NCBI RefSeq assembly: GCF_047324305.1
Contig: NZ_CP178740.1
Location: forward strand, 3,968,001 to 4,032,000
Source of the DNA: Acerihabitans sp047324305
Lineage (GTDB): Bacteria; Pseudomonadota; Gammaproteobacteria; Enterobacterales; Enterobacteriaceae
DNA length: 64,000 nt
Direction of reading: 5' to 3'
In this document: piece after piece, positions 58,161 through 64,000 of the stretch
Layout of the letters: the number at the start of each line of letters is the position of its first letter
Numbering within the stretch: position 1 is the stretch's first letter
Made by a program: the position numbers and the translations under genes
The notes under the pieces: model-generated
The model's input: only the letters and a program-made list of their open reading frames with translations
Database searches by the model: none
What the model was told of the DNA's origin: nothing

Positions 58161-58954
58161 GTATCCTGTTCTCGCATCATGTCGGTGTCGGTATCCTGAT
58201 AAGCCAGGCGGGTAACGCGCGCCTGCCGGGCTTCGTCTTCGTGCAGGGCTTTCAGCGTGGTATGGACGCACTCCAGATGTGTTATCGCCGCGCTGCGCGC
58301 GCGTTCGGGGTCGCCGGCCAGTATGGCCTGCAGCAATTCATGGTGTTGTTCGGTTAATTTGGCGAAAATCACCGGCACCGTATACATGCGCCGCCGGCTT
58401 TGCATTACCGAGGATTGCAGCAGCTCGAACAAACCGCGCATGGTTTGCAAAAGCACCAGGTTGTGCGAGGCCTCGGCAATGGCCAGGTGAAAACGCACGT
58501 CGGCCTGCGCGGCCAGATCGGGATCGTCGCTCTCGCTGACCCGCAGCGTGGCGTCAAAACACACCCGCAGCCGTTCCCTGTCGGTATCGGTGGCGCGCCG
58601 CGCCGCGTGCCATGCGGTGCTGGCCTCGATAGCCAGCCGCGCTTCCAGTACGTCATAACGATAATCAGGATCCTCGGCCATCAGCATTTTCAGCGGCAGG
58701 ACGATGCGCTGCCCGGACCATTGATGAAAATCATCCTGAACGTAGGTGCCGCCGCCGCGACGGCTGACCACCCACCCCTGGCTGCTGAGTTGCTGGATGG
58801 CCTCGCGTACCGATGAGCGCGATACGCCAAGCTGGGATGCCAGCTGGCGCTCGGCCGGCAGGCGCATGCCCGCGGCCAGCCCGCGCTCCGCTATCAACTG
58901 CTTGAGACGCAGGGCGATATGGTCGGCCACGCGGATATCATCAGGTAAGGTCAT
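58157..58954 (-). CDS. lldR: Transcriptional regulator of the lactate operon, LldR
   Basis: A 265-residue FadR-family regulator matching E. coli LldR along its length. The wHTH is 'MRLPAERQLASQLGVSRSSVREAIQQLSSQGWVVSRRGGGTYV'-like, and the FCD domain contains 'PDYRYDVLEARLAIEASTAWHAARRAT' and 'QADVRFHLAIAEASHNLVLLQTMRG'. In E. coli LldR represses without lactate and activates with it, through two operators flanking the lldP promoter; two matching operators occur here. Start at 58954, with ATGA overlap on the lldP stop. Confidence 0.94.
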   Translation of the reverse strand: MTLPDDIRVADHIALRLKQLIAERGLAAGMRLPAERQLASQLGVSRSSVREAIQQLSSQGWVVSRRGGGTYVQDDFHQWSGQRIVLPLKMLMAEDPDYRYDVLEARLAIEASTAWHAARRATDTDRERLRVCFDATLRVSESDDPDLAAQADVRFHLAIAEASHNLVLLQTMRGLFELLQSSVMQSRRRMYTVPVIFAKLTEQHHELLQAILAGDPERARSAAITHLECVHTTLKALHEDEARQARVTRLAYQDTDTDMMREQDT

Positions 58955-60600
58955 GGGATCATCCAAGGCAAAATATACGCCTGCAGGGTAGTGATAGCCC
59001 CGACGATACTGCAAAAAATCAGGCTGTGCTTCACCGTAAAGCGAAATAAATCCGGCTCATGGCCCACCAGCCCCGCCGCCGCGCAGGCGATGGCGATGGA
59101 CTGCGGCGAAATCATTTTGCCGGTGACGCCGCCGGTGGTATTGGCCGCCACCAGCAGCACGTCGGATACGCCGATCTGCTGCGCGGTGGTGGCCTGTAGC
59201 GCGGCGAACAAGGCGTTCGAGGCGGTGTCGGACCCGGTAAGGAATACGCCCAGCCAGCCGAGGAACGGCGAGAAAAAGGTAAACGCCCGGCCGGTATGCG
59301 CCAGGGCCAGGGCCAGCGTCGCGGACAGGCCGGAATAATTGGAAATAAAGGCAAAGGCCAGCACCATGCCGATGGAGTAGATAGGCAGCGCCAGATCCCG
59401 CAGGGTCTCTTTAAATGTCGCCAGCGCCGCGCGCGGCTTCATGCGCAGATAGGCGATCGAGATAAAGGCCGCCACCATAATGGCGGTGCCGGTGGCCGAG
59501 AGCCAGTCGAACTTATACACCGCCGGGTACGGCAGGAACGTCGCCACCACCGGCGGCGTTTTTGCCACCAGCTTATCCAGGAAGGGCACGGAAATGCTTA
59601 CCACCCAGCTTTGCAGCGGGCCGCCGGCGGCAAACAGCGCTTTAAACGGCGGCACGCTCCAGAGGGTTACCGTGGCGGTCAGGAAAATAAACGGCATCCA
59701 GGCGCGGACGATTTGCCCGGCCGTATAGGTCACGGCCGGCGCCGGCTGGGCCGGCTGGCCGCCGTCGCTGAACCGGAAGATGTGCGCCGGATGCCAGACG
59801 CGCAGGAACAGGGTCAGGCATACCAGCGATACCAGCGAGGCGATAATATCCGGCAGCTCGGGCCCGATGAAATTCGAGCTCAGATACTGGGCCAGGGCGA
59901 AGGAGATCCCCGCCACCAGGACCGCGGGCCAGGTTTCCCGGATCCCGCGCCAGCCGTCCATGATCGCCATGATCCAAAACAGCACGATAATGGTCAGGAA
60001 CGGCAACTGTCTGCCGACCATTTGCCCGATAGTAAAGGGGTCGATATTGGCCACTTGCCCGGCGACGATAATCGGCACGCCCATGGCGCCGAAGGCCACC
60101 GGCGCGGTATTGGCGATCAGGCATAAGCCGGCGGCGTACAGCGGCTTAAAACCCAGCCCCACCAGCAGCGCGGCGGTAATGGCCACCGGCGCGCCAAATC
60201 CGGCGGCCCCCTCCAGGAACGCGCCGAAACAAAAACCGACAATCATCATTTGCAGGCGCTGATCGGGGGTAACCGACAAAATAGAGGAGCGGATGATATC
60301 GAACTGGCCGGTCTTGACGGAAATCTTATAGACAAAAACGGCGGCGATGATAATCCATGCAATCGGCCATAAGCCGTAGAAAAAGCCGTAAACCACCGAG
60401 GCCAGCGCCCGATCGAGCGGCATGCGGAACAACAGCAGCGCCACCAGCAGGGCCAGGATGGTGGTAATAGTGCCCGCCAGGTAGCCTTTCAGGCGTAATT
60501 TAATCAGCGCAAAAAAGAAAAACGCGATGGGAATCACGGCGACCAGGCTCGATAGCCAGATATTGCCGAGCGGGTCGTAATTTTGTGGCCAGATTGGCAT
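58951..60600 (-). CDS. lldP: L-lactate permease
   Basis: A 549-residue integral membrane protein of the LctP family (E. coli LldP 551) that imports L-lactate, D-lactate and glycolate with protons. It begins 'MPIWPQNYDPLGNIWLSSLVA' and has the family blocks 'GFCFGAFLEGAAGFGAPVAI' near residue 130, 'NTAPVAFGAMGVPII' near 170, and 'LTGSDTASNALFAALQATTAQQIG' plus 'SPQSIAIACAAAGLVG' near the C-terminus, with about twelve to fourteen hydrophobic segments. ATG 60600 is supported by AGGAG; an upstream extension to 60801 is not family-like. Confidence 0.96.
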   Translation of the reverse strand: MPIWPQNYDPLGNIWLSSLVAVIPIAFFFFALIKLRLKGYLAGTITTILALLVALLLFRMPLDRALASVVYGFFYGLWPIAWIIIAAVFVYKISVKTGQFDIIRSSILSVTPDQRLQMMIVGFCFGAFLEGAAGFGAPVAITAALLVGLGFKPLYAAGLCLIANTAPVAFGAMGVPIIVAGQVANIDPFTIGQMVGRQLPFLTIIVLFWIMAIMDGWRGIRETWPAVLVAGISFALAQYLSSNFIGPELPDIIASLVSLVCLTLFLRVWHPAHIFRFSDGGQPAQPAPAVTYTAGQIVRAWMPFIFLTATVTLWSVPPFKALFAAGGPLQSWVVSISVPFLDKLVAKTPPVVATFLPYPAVYKFDWLSATGTAIMVAAFISIAYLRMKPRAALATFKETLRDLALPIYSIGMVLAFAFISNYSGLSATLALALAHTGRAFTFFSPFLGWLGVFLTGSDTASNALFAALQATTAQQIGVSDVLLVAANTTGGVTGKMISPQSIAIACAAAGLVGHEPDLFRFTVKHSLIFCSIVGAITTLQAYILPWMIP

Positions 60601-60761
60601 GTCATGCTCTCCTGTGACTCGATGTCCGTCGGTGGGTATGCGCCGGGCCGCCCGGGCGCGTCCTGCCCGGCGAATAGGGTTGGCGCAGACAGCAAACTTG
60701 GCCTTGGTCATGAAAAAAATGTGAATGAAATGGTCGCCAACGGGCTGGCTGTTACACAAAA

Positions 60762-60774
60762 TTGGTCCTACCAA
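60762..60774. promoter_or_regulatory. LldR-type operator, promoter-proximal
   Basis: TTGGTCCTACCAA, a perfect TTGGT-N3-ACCAA palindrome with A/T flanks, about 160 bases upstream of the lldP start. In E. coli the proximal LldR operator lies just downstream of the transcription start, which fits a start near 60790 here. Confidence 0.8.
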
Positions 60775-60884
60775 AACATTTAAGCAATTCTCTTGATACA
60801 TAAAATTAATGAATCGATAACAAATAGCAACGCTTCATGGGCTTTTTTATTGATTTGCCTGCAATAGTCACAATTTTTTTGTTA

Positions 60885-60897
60885 TTGGTCGGACCAA
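60885..60897. promoter_or_regulatory. LldR-type operator, promoter-distal
   Basis: TTGGTCGGACCAA, again TTGGT-N3-ACCAA. Its centre is 123 bases from the proximal operator, close to the O1-O2 spacing of the E. coli lldP promoter, so a DNA-looping mode of LldR control appears conserved. Confidence 0.8.
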
Positions 60898-61094
60898 AAG
60901 GCGTGGCGTAGTATTTCGCAGCGGTACATTTGGGCGAGGATAGGCGGGAGACCGTCTTGACGCGGGCCGGTTGCCGCGCGGCGTGCGGGAGAGGCTGCGC
61001 GCATGATGCCGGCCGACCTGTTGCGAAGCTGCGCGTAATATCGCCCTATATCCGCGCTTTTCCACGTAGAATATAAGGCGGTGCGCGCTAGAAG

Positions 61095-62852
61095 TTAATG
61101 ATAAGGCGCCAGTAGTAAATTAATCGTTGGGCGCGCGCACAGGTCGTGCAAATTAATATCGGGATATAATTGTTTCAGCTCAAGATGGAAGGAGACCAAT
61201 TGGATGGAGGACAGGCCGCGATGGAAAAAATTATCATTCAGCGACATACCGTCAATATTTATATAATGACCCAATATATCTATTAATGGATGATTTAAGG
61301 CGTCTTTTCCCGGCGCGTTTTTTTGCCCCATCACAATGTGCTCCATTTCTTTGATCTTGGTTTTGGTCATGGTGATCAAGGCTTTTTTATCCAGCTTGCC
61401 GCTGATGGAATAAGGCAAATCGTCAATAGGATAAAAATAGCGCGGAATCATATAATGACCCAGCTCATTTTCAAGTTCCAGGCGGATGGCTCCCGTATCA
61501 ATCCCTTGCCCTGGTTTGTCCATTTTCAGCCAGCCGACGATCACCGATTCATCATCCCCATCGCCTTCCAGGACAACGACAGCCGCCGCCGCGACGCCGG
61601 CGCATTTCTCCAGGGCGTCCACCACTTCGGCGCAGTCGATACGGTACCCGCTGACCTTATAAAAATCGCCATCCCGGTACAGGTAATTCAGCACGCCTTC
61701 CGCATCGATTAAACCGATATCGCCGGTATCATAAAAACGCCCCTCTGTCTGCTCGCCGGGAAGAGCAATGAATTTTTCGGCGGTCAGGGCAGGGTTGTTA
61801 AGGTATTCCAACGCCACCCCGGCTCCGCCGATGAAAATATTACCCGGTTCCCCCGCCTTCATCTCGCGCCGCGCGTCATCCAGAATTTTTATCTGCGTAT
61901 GGTCGATTGGACGACCGATGCGGTTATCGCCGGCGCGGGTGATGACATGCGCCGTTGACCAGACGGTGGTTTCCGTCGGCCCGTAGAGGTTGCATAACCA
62001 GCGCGCGCGCGCCGACAGCCGGGCGGATAACTGCCGTCCCAAGGGTTCTCCTCCCACCAGGAGCCGGTTGAATCGCCAATCATCCTGCAGATAGGGTAAA
62101 AGACATTTGAGCATGGACGGCGTCGACTGGAAAATATCGGGCTGACAGCGCATTAACTGCCACGCAATCTCCTGGACTGAATGCGTTTGCGCATCGTCGA
62201 GCAGAAACAATGTCCCGCCGTTGGCCAGCGGCACGGCATACTCCAGGTAGAACATATCAAACGACACCGAGGTTGCCGACAGCCAGCGGGTCTCGCCGCC
62301 GGCCTCGAGCAACCGGCTGAAACTGTTGATCAGGTTACTGCACCCCCTATGCGCCACGCTGACCCCTTTCGGCTCGCCCGTGGAGCCGGAGGTATAAATA
62401 CGATAAGCCGCCGGCGCCGGATTTTCCGCGGGAACGGGTTTTATCTGCGCAACGGCGCTAAAGGTCGCCACATCAGCCCCGTCCGCGCCGCCGATATGAC
62501 CCGCGCGGCTGTCGTAGGTCAACAGGCAGGACGAGGCCGCCAAAATTTTCATCACGCGGCCTGGCGCGGTGCAAATATCCAGCGGGATGTAGGGTACCCC
62601 GAGGTAATGGCAGGCCAGCAAGGATGCCATCAGTTCCACACCTCGGGGCAGGCACAGGAGAATGCCGTCCGTTTTGGCGTCCATTTTATGCGCCAGCTGT
62701 TGCGCATAATGGCCGGCCATGTGCTGCAACCGGGCGTAGCTGATGGATTGGTCATTCACCACCAGGGCAATAGCCTGCGGAGTGCGCTTCGCCGCGGCCT
62801 CGAAGGCATGAATAAAATGCATGTTTCCAGCGCAAGGGGAATTACTCACCAT
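61095..62852 (-). CDS. Free-standing NRPS-like adenylation-carrier (A-T) didomain protein
   Basis: A 585-residue protein with an amino acid adenylation domain (about 10-495) and a C-terminal peptidyl-carrier domain (about 515-585). Core motifs are A3 'YTSGSTGEPKG' (153-163), Asp199 in 'SFDMFYLEY' corresponding to the alpha-amino-binding Asp235 of GrsA, A5 'NLYGPTETT' (288-296), A7 'YDTGD' (374-378), A8 'GYRIDCAEV' (402-410) and catalytic Lys486 in 'SGKLDKKAL'. The carrier motif 'NFFHRGLSSIQ' places the phosphopantetheine on Ser549. There is no condensation, thioesterase or partner gene in the window. It should activate an alpha-amino acid and load it on its own carrier for use in trans. GGAG precedes the start. 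The carrier-encoding end is AT-richer than surrounding genes, consistent with transfer. Confidence 0.88.
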   Translation of the reverse strand: MVSNSPCAGNMHFIHAFEAAAKRTPQAIALVVNDQSISYARLQHMAGHYAQQLAHKMDAKTDGILLCLPRGVELMASLLACHYLGVPYIPLDICTAPGRVMKILAASSCLLTYDSRAGHIGGADGADVATFSAVAQIKPVPAENPAPAAYRIYTSGSTGEPKGVSVAHRGCSNLINSFSRLLEAGGETRWLSATSVSFDMFYLEYAVPLANGGTLFLLDDAQTHSVQEIAWQLMRCQPDIFQSTPSMLKCLLPYLQDDWRFNRLLVGGEPLGRQLSARLSARARWLCNLYGPTETTVWSTAHVITRAGDNRIGRPIDHTQIKILDDARREMKAGEPGNIFIGGAGVALEYLNNPALTAEKFIALPGEQTEGRFYDTGDIGLIDAEGVLNYLYRDGDFYKVSGYRIDCAEVVDALEKCAGVAAAAVVVLEGDGDDESVIVGWLKMDKPGQGIDTGAIRLELENELGHYMIPRYFYPIDDLPYSISGKLDKKALITMTKTKIKEMEHIVMGQKNAPGKDALNHPLIDILGHYINIDGMSLNDNFFHRGLSSIQLVSFHLELKQLYPDINLHDLCARPTINLLLAPYH

Positions 62853-62888
62853 TCTCGAATCTCCATTTCATAATAACGCAGTTAATAT

Positions 62889-62905
62889 CAACGTGATTAA
62901 CGTTG
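62889..62905. repeat. Dyad CAACGT-N5-ACGTTG upstream of the NRPS-like gene
   Basis: Perfect six-base arms 37 bases before the start codon of the A-T didomain gene, in its probable promoter region. The regulator is not identifiable; no regulatory gene is adjacent. Confidence 0.35.
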
Positions 62906-63106
62906 TCACACCGATAACGCCGGTTACAACGCTAATCAGCGCTATAATCAGCAATTATAATGTGCAAATTAATAATTATGCTTAATAAAAAATATCGCTG
63001 CCTCCTTAAATGCCCGCCTGCCGGATAAGGGCTATGACACCCTGGCTGCGGCAGGCGTTAATCAGTTATTCACTGAAAACTTAAATGTAAAATGCTATTT
63101 TCACAA

Positions 63107-63279
63107 CCCGGCAGTGGCGGATCGGCCATAATAAATACAAGCTGCTAAAAAAACGTATTCCTGAAAATTTAACGCTAAAAAAATAAGTTAAATGGCGGAA
63201 TAAACCAGCATATGGCAATATTTGTGCTTTTTAAAAAAACATATTAATTAATTAGTATTGGTTTTTATCCACTGCCGGG
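63107..63279. repeat. 173-base AT-rich segment bounded by 11-base inverted repeats
   Basis: CCCGGCAGTGG at 63107-63117 and CCACTGCCGGG at 63269-63279 are perfect inverted copies enclosing 151 AT-rich bases. Inside is a nested hairpin (TATTCC/GGAATA outer, ATTTAAC/GTTAAAT inner, 63156-63202). No target duplication is visible at the outer edges and no transposase is present, so a miniature element is only one possibility. Confidence 0.4.
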
Positions 63280-63372
63280 CTGGTAGTGGGCAAGGCAGGC
63301 TGATGGGCAACCGGCGGGCTTCCCGCCACGGGGCGCCGGATGCGCGGATCGATGATTATTCGTCGCGGCCAG

Positions 63373-63391
63373 GGCGCCGTTAAGCGGCGCC
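63373..63391 (-). terminator. Hairpin after the ribose-type binding protein gene
   Basis: GGCGCCG (63373-63379) and CGGCGCC (63385-63391) with a five-base loop, 15 bases past the stop at 63406 on the minus strand. No T-run. Confidence 0.4.
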
Positions 63392-63405
63392 ACCAGCGCC
63401 GGCGC

Positions 63406-64000
63406 TTATTGGCAGTCGGCTTTATATTCGTATTTATCGGCTTTTTGACGATCGTTTTCAGTAATGGTCACCAGATCGGTCAGCGTCTGTTTCGGCACCG
63501 GCTTGCCGGCCAGCAGCGCCAGCGCGGTGGTAATGACCGCTTCGCCTTCCTGTTTGGGGTTCTGCGCAATCAACACGTTGATGGTGCCGTTTTTCAGCGC
63601 GCTCACTTCGGCGGTGGCGGCGTCATAGGCCACCACCTTGACTTTTTTCGCCGCGCCCGCCTGGCGCAGGCCGGTTACGGCCCCGATGGCGCCCTGATCG
63701 TTGGTGGAAAATACGCCCGCCAGCCGAGGATGGGCGGAGAGGGTGGAGGTGATGATTTCCGCCGCCTTCTGCGGGTCGTCGCTTTGATACTGCGGGCCGA
63801 GGTAGGTGATGCCGGGATAGGTTTTGATCTGTTCGGCAAAACCTTTTTCACGCGCGTCCTGGGCGCTTGAGCCCGGCGGCTGGGTAATAACCAGCACTTC
63901 GCCTTTGCCGCCGAGCAGCGTATTCATCGCCTCGGCGGCCATTTTACCGCCGCGCTCGTTGTCGGAGATGATTTCCGTCGCCAGGAAACCATTGTCATTG
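63406..64000 (-). CDS. Ribose-type sugar ABC transporter substrate-binding protein (partial, 5' end outside window)
   Basis: About 198 C-terminal residues of a Peripla_BP_4 (RbsB-like) binding protein; the frame stays open to the window edge and continues upstream, so the N-terminus and signal peptide are missing. Visible landmarks are 'ISDNERGGKMAAEAMNTLLGG', 'QPPGSSAQDAREKGFAEQIKTYP', 'VFSTNDQGAIGAVTGLRQAG' (the typical sugar-contact 'NDxxAxGA' loop) and 'IAQNPKQEGEAVITTALALLAGK'. The internal Met at 63942 is not the start. Ligand is probably a pentose or related sugar. The rest of the importer should lie beyond the right edge or downstream genes are absent, since the gene on its 3' side is unrelated. 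Confidence 0.9.
   Translation of the reverse strand, partial: NDNGFLATEIISDNERGGKMAAEAMNTLLGGKGEVLVITQPPGSSAQDAREKGFAEQIKTYPGITYLGPQYQSDDPQKAAEIITSTLSAHPRLAGVFSTNDQGAIGAVTGLRQAGAAKKVKVVAYDAATAEVSALKNGTINVLIAQNPKQEGEAVITTALALLAGKPVPKQTLTDLVTITENDRQKADKYEYKADCQ

Larger units (their letters stand above)
60601..61094. other. lldP control region and downstream gap to the NRPS-like gene
   Basis: About 490 bases without a gene. It holds two LldR-type operators with an AT-rich segment between them in which the lldP promoter is expected; a TATGTA hexamer on the minus strand at 60802-60797 is a possible -10 at the position expected from E. coli. The part from 60900 to 61094 shows nothing I can name. 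Confidence 0.55.
62853..63405. other. AT-rich intergenic region with several inverted repeats
   Basis: About 550 bases, the most AT-rich stretch of the window (notably 62940-63000 and 63060-63270), with no open frame I can support. It contains a CAACGT-N5-ACGTTG dyad near the NRPS-like start (62889-62905), nested hairpins at 63156-63202, an 11-base inverted-repeat pair at 63107 and 63269, and a hairpin after the sugar-binding protein gene at 63373-63391. A TATAAT is present on the minus strand at 62959-62954 but has no matching -35. Confidence 0.5.

Noticed and set aside
60601..60801. N-terminal extension of lldP to 60801
   Set aside because: The family start (MPIWPQNYDP) is at 60600 with a good ribosome site; the extension would cover the LldR operator at 60762.
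63107..63279. Insertion sequence
   Set aside because: Only 173 bases, no transposase frame and no target-site duplication; kept only as an inverted-repeat-bounded segment.

Overview
The window looks like chromosomal DNA of a free-living or plant/soil-associated member of the Enterobacterales. AMP nucleosidase, YehS (DUF1456), MltB, PqqU/YncD, Gcd, AmyA, an Aer-like receptor and LldPRD all read as close relatives of the E. coli proteins at near-identical lengths. Base composition is high in G+C, clearly above E. coli, and genes are densely packed. I cannot fix the genus. I see no rRNA, tRNA, CRISPR array, transposase, phage gene or replication origin.

Layout, left to right. (1) 28-4371: an FAD amine/amino-acid oxidase, a true ribose/allose-phosphate isomerase B, a YdaP/PoxB-like ThDP enzyme, and YehS. 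(2) 4558-9370: amn, mltB, and a divergent SDR/AraC pair. (3) 9420-18996: a nine-gene minus-strand amide/urea operon. It runs from a consensus sigma70 promoter through a leader with an intrinsic terminator, a UrtABCDE-type importer, a formamidase/acetamidase, an AmiC-like amide sensor and an ANTAR antiterminator, to a two-domain nitrilase-superfamily protein. (4) 19285-24068: the PQQ receptor gene pqqU next to PQQ-dependent glucose dehydrogenase gcd, with similar upstream motifs. (5) 24270-29048: an Aer-like chemoreceptor behind a sigma28 promoter, an MFS exporter and cytoplasmic alpha-amylase. (6) 29105-39519: a minus-strand peptide-type ABC importer embedded among an M20 amidohydrolase, a serine hydrolase and an MmgE/PrpD protein, with a LysR regulator upstream. 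(7) 39766-42015: LysR and aldo/keto reductase. (8) 42080-49861: GntR regulator, second peptide-type ABC importer, cytoplasmic gamma-glutamyltransferase homologue. (9) 50214-51711: Old Yellow Enzyme and a divergent ArsR repressor with a shared operator. (10) 51823-57025: GntR regulator, RpiB-family isomerase, hydroxyacid dehydrogenase and polar amino-acid ABC importer, preceded by a perfect CRP-type site and a TGGT-N3-ACCA operator. (11) 57015-60897: lldPRD with two LldR-type operators. (12) 61095-62852: a free-standing NRPS adenylation-carrier didomain in more AT-rich DNA. (13) 63406-64000: the C-terminal part of a ribose-type sugar-binding protein cut by the window edge.

The theme is nutrient scavenging: four complete ABC importers plus part of a fifth, most linked to intracellular hydrolases and their own regulator. 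The strongest cis-regulatory observations are the amide-operon leader, where a repeated heptamer could form mutually exclusive terminator and antiterminator pairings; the pqqU/gcd shared upstream motif; the CRP plus GntR control region at 51823-51876; and an ArsR gene whose predicted transcript would begin at its start codon.
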